Part shown: piece after piece, positions 43,292 through 54,210 of the stretch
Layout of the letters: each line of letters opens with the position of its first letter
Numbering within the stretch: position 1 is the stretch's first letter
NCBI GenBank assembly: GCA_027563935.2
Contig: CM050446.2
Span: 109,410,499 to 109,474,498 of the forward strand
Origin: Costus lasius
Taxonomy: Eukaryota > Streptophyta > Magnoliopsida > Zingiberales > Costaceae
Length of the DNA stretch: 64,000 bases
Direction of reading: 5' to 3'
Translations under genes and position numbers: made by a program
Notes under the pieces: model-generated
Told to the model about the DNA's origin: nothing
The model's input: the letters and a program-made list of their open reading frames with translations, nothing else
The model's database searches: none

Positions 43292-45011
43292 TGTTGTAGT
43301 CCGCAAGTGCACGGATACTTCGAAGTAATAAAATAGATATCGAACCACAGAGACCTACGTGTTAAGTACCAAATAGATGTTTTCTCACTAGCTAAGCAAA
43401 CCGAATAATGATGCAAATGATCGAAAAGTGCACGAAATATCTAAGAGAGAAACTGGGACTAGGGGTTCATCCACCTTAATTCTAATGACTAGAAGGAAAT
43501 AAAGGTTGTCAGTCAAATTTCATTACGATAAAGATTTAATTTACTTCATAAAAGGATTATCTCGCTCTCGCACTGACAATCATACAAAAGACCAATCCTC
43601 ACTCTCGTGCAAGATCTATCCAATGCTGAAAATAAGTAAATCATTGAACAAAGAACTCAAGGATCACTCTCGTGCATCCGAATTCTAAGTCAAACATCTC
43701 ATGTGGAAACTCAAGGATCACTCTCGTGCATCCTGAAACTCATCACAAGTTCTACTTAAGGTTCTCCGATGATCAGAAATTTAATCTCTTACAATTTTAA
43801 ATTAAACCTAACACATTAACTCAATCCAAAGAATCAGAAAATCAACATGGCAATAAAATCACTAAAAATTAGAATTCAAAGAACAAACCTAATCTCTTAC
43901 GATAAGTTCCAAACTCAATGATTTTTAGGGTTCCAAATTTCACAATCAACCTCTCAATCTATTTCGCAAAATTCTAAAACATGCTGCTATTTATAAAGCT
44001 AAGGAGAATTAAAGGAAAGTCATCACATAAGAAGAATTATCATAACAAAATAAGGATCATCTAGTCATAAGAAATCAAGGGAATTACACCCCCATATCCC
44101 ATAAGAAAATTAAGCTAGCATGGAAGAAGAAATATAGTAATCCATAGTTTAGAATGATCAGAAATTAAAAGGGAAGAAAAAAAGTTACAAAACAGGGTTG
44201 TAATGAAAATTACAGCCCGTAATTTCGTGTGTGAACAGTGTCAGCGCCTGCTCTTTTGTTGATTTATCCTCCGATCAATCTTCTTTCACTCTGAAACTTT
44301 TGGGGTATCCTCTCCTCCTCTAGGCGAAGCTTCTTTGTAAAAATCGCGGCCTGAGGTGGTCTCTATGCCTCTCGGCGTGAGGTCGAACCCTAAGGACGCC
44401 TCCCTCGATTACTCTCTGGATTCCCCTCCAAAAATTGGGGCTTTCAGTTCCTTTATCTTCTCCTCGTTGAGACGAGTCCGCCACTTCTTTCAGATCTCAA
44501 TTTGGTACCCTAAATCTCAAGATATTGTCTTTTGAAGTTTGCGTCAGAAAAGTCAGAAAAACGGGCCAAAATTACGGTACCGTAAAATAAATTACGGTAG
44601 TGCCGTAATTTTCCAAAAAGTTTCTGTGTGAAATTCACCAAAATTATGGTACCATAAAATTCTGGACCAAAATTACGGTAGTGCCGTAATTTCTTTTTGT
44701 GCTTTTTGGGGTGGAAATTACGGTATCGTAATATTTTTCAGGGCACTACCGTAATTTTGCAAACTTGCTCCGATTCGCATGAAATTTAGCAGGGAGCTTC
44801 GTCTCAACATCTGGAATCCATTGGTGTGCTCAAATCTTTTAAAATCCATCAAAATATGACACTTTTAACCTGAAAATTATCAAAAATAAGAAATGGTGTA
44901 GATTCTGCAATATTTGACAAATAAGGCTTAAAAACAAGCAAAAGTGCATAAATATGATAAAAAAATATCAATGAAATGACACAAAATATACTATGAATTT
45001 TGGTGTCATCA
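43292..45011 (-). repeat. 3' LTR of element B
   Basis: 1720 bp. In plus orientation it begins TGTTGTAGTCCGCAAGTGC and ends TTGGTGTCATCA. It contains repeated TGCACGAGAGTGATCC words (as their complements at 43580-43735) and palindromes ATTACGGTACCGTAA and TTACGGTAGTGCCGTAA at 44205-44760. Confidence 0.93.
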
Positions 45012-46150
45012 AACACATAAGGCTCAAACTTTGCTTGTCCTCAAGCAAATAAATAAAAAAAATAATGCTATGTATGGAAAATATGCTCTTTTATGAAAAA
45101 TAAATTTCTAAAATATAATCACTCATGAAATATTCCACCAACTTTTTGCACAAAATTTCAGATAAATGCACTGTCTTCTGAATTTAATCTTTAAGATTCA
45201 CAACTTTGATCAAATAAAATTTCGCAACTCGTATAATAAAAAAAAAATCTCAGTCTCATGATTTCACCCAAGTTTCAGTTTAAATGTATCATACCTTTGT
45301 TTACAGAAATAGGATATCCAAAATTTTTTCCACCCAAAGTCTCTTTTCCTCTCTCCTTTTTTTTTAATTATTTTTGATGGCATGTACCCACATAGATACA
45401 CACTTTTTATTTGGACTTCAACTCTTATCTTCGGTACCACTGTCAATTTTACACCGTGCCAAATAGAGGAGTCATTTTCTCTTTTTGGATCTTGGATTCT
45501 TTCTTCCCAACAAATAGTAAGATAAACTAAACATCAACTAGGTTATTCAATTAACATCAATTCAAAAATTACACCCATATGCTCATTTTATTCAAGAAGG
45601 ATACTTCACTCTTAGATTGCATTCATCAAACAACATACCTACCCAAAAACCTTATGCATCAATCAATGAAGGATTTCAACAAGTAGATATATATTGAAGA
45701 AATAAATTCAACACAATAGGTATATCTCCATTCACAGGTATTGACATGCATAAATATTCATCATCATAGAAAATCTACACACCTCTCATCATATGGATTC
45801 AAGTCATAAAAAATTTTTAAACATCAAAAATATCAAATCAATGCAAAAGGTGTGAAGCATGAAACTCATAGTCAAAAGTGTAAAATGACAGATTCAAGAA
45901 ATGTCATCGAATAGAAATCTCAGAAGTGATACAATCATAGCAAATAGCAAAAAAATCAAGTAGCAACACCATACAATCATATCGAATAAGATCACTAGAA
46001 AGTGCAAACAATACTCACAAAACTATATAGCAAGCTCAATCGTCGTCTGGGGTGTAGCATCAAGGCAGATGCGGCTAGGTCCAAAGATGCGCCTTCTAAA
46101 AATTTTCCTGCACAATTTTAAATACATAAGGCTCAGATAAAAAAATAGTC
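45012..46150 (-). other. Element B, 3' internal region
   Basis: AT-rich, non-coding. Next to the LTR the minus strand reads TTGCTTGAGGACAAGCAAAG, the sequence commonly found before the 3' LTR in Athila/Tat elements. No pol domain detected. Confidence 0.6.
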
Positions 46151-47470
46151 TCTTACATAGCAAAAATAAATTTTTTTCTCAGGAGGTAATCAAAGATATC
46201 GCTGAAGGTCCGAAGAGGGTGCTGATGCAAAGATCCAATGCAGGCGAGAAGCAGAGAGGTGGAACAAATGCTAGCTGAAGAGCTGCTGGCAATAATGGTG
46301 ATGGTGCCGACTGTAGAGTGATGATTAGTAGTCTCCAGTGGCCAGTTGGAGATTACAGTCCTAGAGGCAAAGTCGTCGGCTGGTGGGCGGTGAGAGATGA
46401 TGCTGCACAGATGAAAAAAAATCACAGTCAATAATGAAGATCCTGCTGCAAAAATAAATAAAATCAATGGAAACAGAGGCAGCAGAAGAAGTAAGAGGCT
46501 GCTGGTGGTAGAATTCAGTGTCGAAGGCTGGAACAGTGGCGTCAGAGGCAGATGTAGTGGTGGTGGCTGGGCTGGCTAGAGGTGAGGCAAATTTGGAGAA
46601 GAAGCTGTAAACAGCTGATAATGTAGAGACTGGAATAGAGGCTGATGGCAGCTGGAAGCAGAATGTGCTAGCTGGATGAAATCTGAGTGCTAGTGGCAGA
46701 GGTGAAGTCTGAGTCAGCTGGGAAGAGATGTTGCAAAAATAAATAAAATAAAATAAAATAAAATAAAATAAAAAATGTAGTTGGCAGGGAACATCAGTAC
46801 TATCAGCTGAAATAGAGGCGGAGAAAAATTCTTGGGATGAAGCTTCCAACATTCGGCGGCGGGTCTGAGAAGAGGTTTGGAAAGTAGAAGGCGACAGGAA
46901 GAATTCTGGAGTAGATGCCGCAAGTTGCCACCTAGAGAGAGTTGGCGACGAAGCTGAGAAGCTGCAGCTAGAGGAGGCTGCTGGAATTAGAGGTGGCGGT
47001 AACCGCTGCTTAAGAGATCCGGCGAAATGATGATGTCTGGCTAGAAAGCTGGAGGTGAAGTTGTTGACGAGTTCTGTTGGTGCTGGAACAGTTTGCCGCC
47101 AGAACTGTGGATTTAACAGCTTCATCGAACTCAAAATCGGAAGATATATCGTTGTCTTGGCTGAAGAAAATCCGATGCCAAATGGAACAAAATCGTTGTG
47201 GAATAAGAAGCATGCCGCCAATAGCCTTCTGGAGATAGTCGCTGTTGGGAGAAGATGGGTCCGACTAGTAAAAGTTGCTGAGATGTTGCATGGTGGCTAG
47301 ATAATTCTTGTGGCTACGTTACTGTCAGTGGGAGATGCAAGAAATCCGCTGCTGGAAAAGAACACGTCGTCACCTGGTTTAGAGGAGCAGCAGCGGATTT
47401 CTTCAGCTGGAAGAAGGTGCTACAGGAAAATCTGCTGGAATTAGAGGCAGCACTTGGTGGCTTTTGAAAG
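46151..47470 (-). other. Unassigned segment between copia D 3' LTR and element B
   Basis: Moderately GC-rich sequence, open on the minus strand at 46361-47221, with Ser/Pro-rich low-complexity translation and an ATAAA-type microsatellite at 46739-46771. It may be the rest of D's LTR and flanking sequence or a third small insertion. I see no protein motif. Confidence 0.4.
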
Positions 47471-47572
47471 ATTGTTGATGAAAGAGGTTAAGGTGTGAGG
47501 AGGTGAGACAGAGTAACAGAGTGATGAGAGAAGTGTAAATTATCTGCTTCATTTCAATCAGTGTGTTTATAG

Positions 47573-47582
47573 AGTATTTATA
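47573..47582 (-). promoter_or_regulatory. TATA box in copia D LTR
   Basis: In minus sense TATAAATACTC, just downstream of the 24-bp repeat array: the usual place for an LTR core promoter. Confidence 0.65.
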
Positions 47583-47592
47583 CACAATGTAC

Positions 47593-47664
47593 AGGACACG
47601 TCCTTTAACAGATGATAGGACACGTCCTTTGACAGACGACAGGACACGTCCTTTGGCAATTAAT
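47593..47664 (-). repeat. Three 24-bp enhancer-like repeats in copia D LTR
   Basis: Units start at 47593, 47617 and 47641 and share AGGACACGTCCTTT on the plus strand, so in LTR sense AAAGGACGTGTCCT. Each holds an ACGTGTC core, a known ABA/stress-response-like word. They lie directly upstream of the TATA box. Confidence 0.85.
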
Positions 47665-47784
47665 CTCATTAATAGATAGAGATTGTAATCAAATCAAACT
47701 TGGCTGCATTAATAGAGATTATAATCAAATCAAACTTGGTTGCATAAATCTCATTAATCTTTGCTGTCATTACTCCCCCGCAAA

Positions 47785-48241
47785 CTCAATGTGGATGGGC
47801 AGACATTGAGTTTGGATAGTAGACTTTGAAATTTGACACGAGATAGAGGCTTGGTGAAGATATCGGCCAGTTGATCGTTGGTGGAAATGTAGGAGATAGT
47901 GAGTTGATGCATGGCCACACGTTCTCACACAAAATGAAAGTCGATTTCCACATGTTTTGTGCGAGCATGAAAAATTGGGTTGGCCGTCAAATATGTAGCT
48001 CCAATATTGTCACATAGAAGATTGGGAATTTGTGCTGAAGCAAGGTGAAGCTCATGAAGGAGAGATTGAATCCAAATGACTTCAGCTGTGGTATTGGCGA
48101 TTGCTTTATATTCCACCTCAGTACTGGAATGAGAGACAGTGGATTGCTTCTTGGAGGCCCAAGAGATGAGATTGTTACCAAGAAAAATGGCGAAGCCGCC
48201 TGTGGACCGACGATCTTCAGGAGAGCCGGCCTAATCAGCAT
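47785..48241 (-). pseudogene. Copia D RNase H
   Basis: Encodes [20 protein letters not shown], then [29 protein letters not shown] and [11 protein letters not shown] (catalytic Asp and Glu residues visible). The junction with RT reads SDAD-stop-AG, a Trp codon changed to TAG. Confidence 0.88.
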
Positions 48242-48986
48242 CGCTGTAGATGCATAGGGCGTGAGAGGAGGTGCGATAGAATAGAAGTCCGTGAAGAATA
48301 ATACCCTTTAAATAGCGAAGGATGCGCTTGACCATTTCCCAATGATGAGACGTAGGGGCGTGCATGAATTGACAAGCACGATTAACTGTATAAGCGATAT
48401 CAGGCCGAGTGATAGTGACATACTGTAAAGCTCCAACGATGCTTCGATAGTGAGTCGGACCCTTCAACAATGTGGATGAAGAGGAGGGAGGAGTCGCGGT
48501 TATAGGTGTGGAGATTGGTCGAGCACCATCCATTTTGGATCGTTGCAAGATGCCCAATATATATTTGCTTTGAGATAATAAACAACCACGTGGATGTGAC
48601 AATAGTTCAACGCCTAAGAAGAAGTTTGCAGAGCCCAAATCGCGAATGGAAAATTCCTGGCTGAGGGAGTGAATTAATTGATGTATGCGAGAAATATCGG
48701 TGCCAGTGACCAAGATGTCATCCACGTATATAAGAATGTAAATCTGAGCGTGGGAGGTGCAATGGTAGAATAAGGATGTATCTGTTTTGGAACCTGTGAA
48801 ACCATGAGTTTGCAGCCATCCACTTAGACGACGAAACCAAGCACGAGGAGCCTGGCGAAGACCATAGATAGACTTTTTGAGATGACATACATGATGCGGA
48901 AAGTCTGGATGGTGAAAACCAGGGGGCTGTTCCATGTAAACTATCTCATCTAACTGACCATGAAGAAAGGCATTTGATACATCCAA
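48231..48986 (-). pseudogene. Copia D reverse transcriptase
   Basis: 251 codons open: [55 protein letters not shown] with the catalytic YVDD, and [20 protein letters not shown]. The N-terminal part at 48987-49220 is broken by stops (NGT-stop-TLVP and G-stop-KWVF). Confidence 0.9.
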
Positions 48987-49217
48987 TTGTTTAATGGGCC
49001 AACCAGAGCTAATAGCAATCGATAGTAATAGACGAACCGTGGTTATTTTGACTACCGGGCTGAACGTTTCTGTGAAATCAATGCCGGGTTGCTGACGGAA
49101 TCCTTTCGCAACAAGACGGGCTTTATGGCGGTCGAGAGTGCCATCAGCCTTATATTTGAGCCGAAAGACCCATTTTCATCCAATGATATTCATGGAAGGG
49201 AGCTTGGGAACAAGAGT

Positions 49218-49973
49218 CTAAGTGCCATTGCGGAGAAGGGCATCAAATTCAGATGCCATAGCCGCACGCCAAGAAGGATCTTTGGCCGCTTGAGTAAAGC
49301 AGGTTGGTTCTGAGGGTGATGAGGAGGCGATTAAAGCATGAGGCAAGGCATGCTTAGAAGGACTGAGAAGTTGGTGGCGATTAAAGATATATATGGGCTC
49401 AGTGCTGGCATATATATCTTTGAGCGATCGAGTGCGTGGATGATGAGTAGAGTCTGCTGGCGTTGAAGGCATGTTAACGGAAGTTGGTGGCTCCAAGTCT
49501 GGAAGAGCATGGGAAGAGGAGACATCGTCACTTGTAGGGGGCATTGCATTTGGGTCTAAAGCAGATTGTGCGGCAGCTAAAGAAGGAAACGAGTCAGTTG
49601 GCGTTGGACTGGGAGAAGCCGGCCGAGTGATAGAAGGTGTGGACGTCGGCATAGGAGGTGGAGATGGTGCCGCGCCCAGAAGTCCTTGATAGATGGTAGT
49701 GGATGGCGTGGAGAGGCGTGGATGATGCAGGCTGTGATTGTTGTGCGCTACAAAGGGAAAGAGAGTCTCATCAAAGATAACATGCCGGGAAATATAAATC
49801 CTCCCGGTCGGAACATGTAAGCAACGATAGCCGTGATGCAGATTACTGTAACCGAGAAAGACACATAAGAACGAATGTGGTTGGAGTTTGTGACGGTTGT
49901 AAGGTTTTAGGTAGACCGCAGCCGAAGACACGGAGAAAGGCATAATTGGGAGAACGAGCATAAAGCTTTTCAA
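49218..49973 (-). pseudogene. Copia D integrase C-terminus and linker
   Basis: Encodes KPYNRHKLQPHSFLCVFLGY and RIYISRHVIFDETLFPF, the conserved end of the copia integrase, then a Ser/Pro/Thr-rich linker and ASEFDALLRNGT before RT. It is in a different frame from the upstream integrase, so a frameshift lies near 49900. Confidence 0.88.
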
Positions 49974-51462
49974 GAGGACTTTGATTTGCTAAGGTAGGAG
50001 TGGGAAGGCGATTGATTAGGTAGACCGTAGTGGAGACCGCCTCATCCCAATATTTGGTAGGTACGGAGGCATGTTGGAGGAGGGCTACAGCGGTTTCGAC
50101 AATATGCCTGTGTTTACGTTCGGCGGATCCGTTTTGCTCCGGAGTGTGGGGACAAGATACGCGATGATGGATACCAAAGGTTTTGAGATGTTGGTGCAAG
50201 CCATGAAACTCACCACCCCAATCAGATTGAACAGCTAAAATGCGGCGCCCAAAGAAACGTTCAACATGTTTTTGGAAATGTTGAAAGAGTTCGGTGACTT
50301 CAGATTTTCTATGCATGAGAAAAAGCCAAGTATAATTGCTAAAATCATCAATAAAGGAAACATAATATGAATGACCAGTACTTGATAAAACAGGAGCAGG
50401 GCCCCAAACATCAGAGTGAATAAGTGCTAAAGGAACAGTAGCTTTATTGTTAGAGACAGAGAAAGGAAGTTTATGACTCTTGGCTTGTAAACAAGCCTGA
50501 CAATGATGAGAAACATTATGCGAAACGGTAGGAAGACCATGACGAGCTATTATTTGCTTGGCAATACGTGAAGAGGGATGCCCAAGTCGACAATGCCAGG
50601 AGGTGGTACTGGTGCGTTCTCGAAGGTGGATGGTAGGTGATGATTGTATATGATAAAGATCATTTTTGAGCCCTCCCCGGAGCAGAATGGATCCTGTCGC
50701 TCGATCCTTTACAAAGCATTCATGAGGATGAAATTCAAAATATACATTGTTATCAGAAGTAAATTGATGTATGGAAAGCAAGTTTTTGGTAATGGCAGGA
50801 AAATGAAGAATGTCATGCATGTGTAAGGGACGAGTAGAGGAAGGTAAATGTGTCTGTCTAAGGTTAGAAATCTGCAAACCTGTACCGTTGCCTATATGTA
50901 CGGTGTCCGGTCCATGGTATGGAACTGCGTCAGAGAGAGCATGATAATCTGGAGTGACATGGTGAGTGGCGCCAGAGTCAGGAAACCAGCTGGTGGAGGA
51001 TGATAGAGGAGGGGGATACATGATGGTGTTGACAGAATGTTGTTGTCTTTGTGAAGAAAAGCCGCCAACATACGAGTTGTCAAAGCACTTATGGCATTCA
51101 TGAGCGTAGTGACCATAAGTGAAACAGATTTGATATTTATCTTGACGACGACCTCTTCCACGACCACGACCACCGTGAAAATGACCACCCCGACCGCCTT
51201 GGTGTTGAAAAGTACCACGCTGAGCGGAAGACTTACTCATGTTCGTAGCATGAACTGTTGGTAAAGAGGTGTCTACAGATCGCATAGATTGCATTTGCAG
51301 TAAACGTTCATGAGATGAGAGCATAGCGTGTGCTTCTTCAATGGTAAAATTTTCAATACGTGTAGTAATGGCTGGTAACAAGTTGTCACAGGATGGACCA
51401 AGTCCCATCAAAATTTGCAAGGTCTGGATCCGAGATAGGAGATCCGATGGCTGCAAGATCAT
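49843..51462 (-). pseudogene. Copia D gag (C-terminal part), protease and integrase
   Basis: 539 open codons. LQILMGLGPSCDNLLPAITT is the middle of gag, so about the first 150 residues are missing. The knuckle CFTYGHYAHEC has Tyr in place of the second Cys. WFPDSGATHHVTPD is the protease site. The integrase has HCRLGHPSSRIAKQII with the CQAC pair, and the catalytic DDE at HSDVWGP, QSDWGGEF and EQNGSAERKHRHIVE. The long open frame suggests the insertion is not very old. Confidence 0.9.
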
Positions 51463-52052
51463 TGGCTATCTAGGTTTCTAAAATTTTCTGAATCAATTTC
51501 TTCAGTTTCCAAATCAAACTCAAATAAACAAGCTTGTTGTGCTATCTGGGTTTCTAAAATTTCAGTATGAACACGCATATTATCCATCTTATGTTTATGG
51601 GTCTCATGAGCCTCCTCACTTTGTTTCATGAACTTTTCAAACATCAACTCTAAACTAGATTTTGCAGTATCCTGAAAGTATGGTTCATAAATATGATTTG
51701 TGCAATCACCATAAAAAGAAGTTTGATTTTCCCATCTAGAATAATATTGATCATCTTGATACCACGGTTTATTGGAACTTGGATAAATTAAAATTTGGCA
51801 ATCAGAAGTATAATGATCAAAACATCCACAAATATCACATCTAATAGAAGAATAAGATTTCATAACAGGGTGCATATTAAAAGTGTCTAATTTATGAGCC
51901 AAATAATCTAACTTATCTGCAACAGTGCACCATGAATCATCTTCATACCTTCCTTGTGGCATGTATACCTCACCTCTTTCAGTTGCCCATGAGTTGTGAT
52001 TGAAATACATATCTTCAAATCTATTAAGAACAGAAAGATTATCCAACACCAA
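51459..52052 (-). CDS. Gag-like protein of element B, C-terminal region
   Basis: 197 open codons without stops. RCDICGCFDHYTSDCQ is an intact CX2CX4HX4C zinc knuckle. Upstream, SVLNRFEDMYFNHNSWATER and SWCTVADKLDYLAHKLDTF match the style of the end of Athila/Tat gag. Downstream it is charged (KQSEEAHETHKHKMDNM), probably a coiled coil. Repeated ETQIAQQ-like segments lie at the end, where copia D begins. Gag packages element RNA; with pol supplied elsewhere such an element could still move. Confidence 0.65.
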   Translation of the reverse strand: MVLDNLSVLNRFEDMYFNHNSWATERGEVYMPQGRYEDDSWCTVADKLDYLAHKLDTFNMHPVMKSYSSIRCDICGCFDHYTSDCQILIYPSSNKPWYQDDQYYSRWENQTSFYGDCTNHIYEPYFQDTAKSSLELMFEKFMKQSEEAHETHKHKMDNMRVHTEILETQIAQQACLFEFDLETEEIDSENFRNLDSQ

Positions 52053-52251
52053 TCAAATAGAATTTTTTTTAAAAAATATGTAAAAAAAACACAAAACACA
52101 AACAAATAAAATTTTTTTTAGAAATCACAGTTCTGTCACAACTGTGAAGATCCAAAACCTACAAAAACAAAAAAAAATAAAGTTAAATCTAAAACAAATA
52201 AAATTTAGTCTAGCAATACTAACAACTATTTTGATATTAACAAAACTAAGG

Positions 52252-52269
52252 TCCCCGGCAACGGCGCCA
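52252..52269 (-). promoter_or_regulatory. Primer binding site of element B, tRNA-Asp
   Basis: Plus-strand TCCCCGGCAACGGCGCCA is the exact 3' end of plant tRNA-Asp(GUC), so the element's strand carries a perfect 18-nt primer site, 6 bases from the LTR. Confidence 0.93.
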
Positions 52270-52275
52270 AAAACT

Positions 52276-54010
52276 TGTTGTAGTCCGCAAGTGCACGGAT
52301 ACTTCGAAGTAATAAAATAGATATCGAACCACAGAGACCTACGTGTTAAGTACCAAATAGATGTTTTCTCACTAGCTAAGCAAACCGAATAATGATGCAA
52401 ACGATCGGAAAGTGCACGAAATATCTAAGAGGGAAACTGGGACTAGGGGGTTCATCCACCTTAATTCTAATGACTAGAAGGAAATAAATGTTGTCAGTCA
52501 AATTTTATTACGATAAAGATTTAATTTACTTCATAAAATGATCATCTCGCTCTCGCGCAAACAATCATACAAAGGACCAATCCTCACTCTTGTGTAAGAT
52601 CTATCCAATGCTTAAAATAAATAAATCATTGAACAAAGAACTCAAGGATCACTCTTGTGCATCTGAATTCTAAGTCAAACATCTCATGTGGAAACTCAAG
52701 GATCACTCTCGTGCATCCTGAAACTCATCACAAGTTCTACTTAAGGTACTCCAGTGATCAGAAATTTAATCTCTTATAATTTCAAATCAAACCTAACACA
52801 TTAACTCAATCCAAAGAATTAGAAAATCAACATGGCAATAAAATCACTAAAAATCAGAATTCAAAGAACAAACCTAATCTCTTACGATAAGTTCCAAACT
52901 CAATGATTTTTAGGGTTCCAAATTTCACAATCAACCTCTCAGTCTATTTCGCAAAATTCTAAAGCATGCTGCTATTTATAAAACTAAGGAGAATTAAAGG
53001 AAAGTCATCACATAAGAAGAATTATCATAACAAAATTATCATGACAAAATAAGGATCATCTAGTCATAAGAAATCAAGGGAATTACACCCCCATGTCTCA
53101 TAAGAAAATTAAGCTAGCATGGAAGAAAAAATATAGTAATCCATAGTTTAGAACGATCAGAAATTGAAAGGGAAGAGGAAAAGTTATAAAACAAGGCTGT
53201 AATGAAAATTACAGCCCGTAATTTTGCGTGTGAATAGTGCCAGCGCTCGCTCTTTTGTTGATTTCTCCTCCGATTGATCTCCTTTCGCTCTAAAACTTCT
53301 GGGGTATCCTCTCCTCCTCTAGACGAAGCTTCCTTGTAAATATCGCGGCCTGAGGTGGTCTCTATGCCTCTCGGCGTGAGGCCGAACCCTAAGGACGTCT
53401 CCCTCAATTACTCTCTGGATTCCCCTCCAAAAATTGGGGCTTTTGGTTCCTTTATCTTCTCCTCATTGAGACGAGTCCGCCGCTTCTTTTGGATCTCAAT
53501 TTGGTGCCCTAAATCTCAAGATATCGTCTTTTGAAATTTGCGGCGGAAAAGTTGGGAAAACGGGCCAAAATTACGGTACCGTAAAATAAATTACGGTAGT
53601 GTCATAATTTTCCAAAAAGTTTCTATGTGAAATTCACCAAAAATTATGGTACCATAAAATTCTGTACCAAAATTACGGTAGTGCCGTAATTTCTTTCTGT
53701 GCTTTCTGGGGTGGAAATTACAATACCGTAATATTTTTCAGGGCACTACCGTAATTTTGCAAACTTGCTCTGATTCGCATGAAATTTACAGGGAGCTTCG
53801 TCTCGACGTCTGGAATCCATTGGTGTGCTCAAATCTTTCAAAATCCATCAAAATATGGCACTTTTAACCTGAAGATGATAAAAAATAAGAAATGTTGTAG
53901 ATTTTGCAATATTTGACAAATAAGGCTTAAAAACAAGCAAAAAGGCATAAATATGATACAAAAAGATCAATGAAATGATACAAAATATACTATGAATTTT
54001 GGTGTCATCA
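52276..54010 (-). repeat. 5' LTR of element B
   Basis: 1735 bp, colinear with the LTR at 43292-45011. It is longer mainly because of a 15-bp duplication (AATTATCATGAC near 53033). Scattered transitions separate the two. Confidence 0.93.
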
Positions 54011-54200
54011 CCCAGCTAATTTCATTTTTTTAGAGATAGATGAGGATGACGGACTTCCTATCATTCTTGGGAGACCTTTTCTAGCTACAGCCGGTGTTGT
54101 CATCGATGTTAAAAATGAGAAACTGAATTTGAACATTGGTGATAATGTTGTACAATTTGACCTATCTAATTCTTTAAAAAAAATATTCTCTTGCAGGTAC
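54011..54200 (+). pseudogene. Gypsy A protease, part 2
   Basis: Continues the frame interrupted at 43291 after the target duplication: EIDEDDGLPIILGRPFLATA and then GVVIDVKNEKLNLNIGDN. The ILGRPFLATA block is typical of gypsy proteases. Confidence 0.88.
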
Positions 54201-54210
54201 ATGTTGCAGT

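Larger units (their letters stand above)
47471..47769 (-). repeat. 3' LTR of copia D (outer end estimated)
   Basis: In minus sense it begins TGACAGCAAAGATTAATG. It contains two copies of CAAGTTTGATTTGATTA, then three 24-bp repeats, then a TATA box. Confidence 0.65.
47471..51462 (-). mobile_element. Copia element D, 5'-truncated, nested in B
   Basis: In minus sense it starts in mid-gag at 51462, directly against B's gag, and continues through protease, integrase, RT and RNase H to a purine tract (47770-47781, minus GCGGGGGAGTAA) and a 3' LTR starting at 47769. There is no 5' LTR or primer site, so the 5' end was lost, probably in a deletion that also removed part of B's gag. The exact end of the 3' LTR was not found; 47471 is an estimate. 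Confidence 0.85.
43292..54010 (-). mobile_element. LTR retrotransposon B (Athila/Tat-related, gag-only), nested in A
   Basis: LTRs of 1720 and 1735 bp, the target duplication CCCAG at 43287-43291 and 54011-54015, and a perfect Asp-tRNA primer site next to the right-hand LTR on the minus strand. The only coding sequence attributable to B is a gag at 51459-52052. No gypsy pol is seen, so B is non-autonomous in the manner of TR-GAG or LARD elements. A 5'-truncated copia D fills most of its interior. The near-identical LTRs and intact primer site make it one of the youngest insertions here. Confidence 0.9.

Noticed and set aside
46361..47221. 286-codon open frame on the minus strand
   Set aside because: Ser/Pro/Phe-rich low-complexity translation with a run encoded by a TTTTA microsatellite; no domain, and it sits inside nested retroelements. 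Kept only as an unassigned segment.
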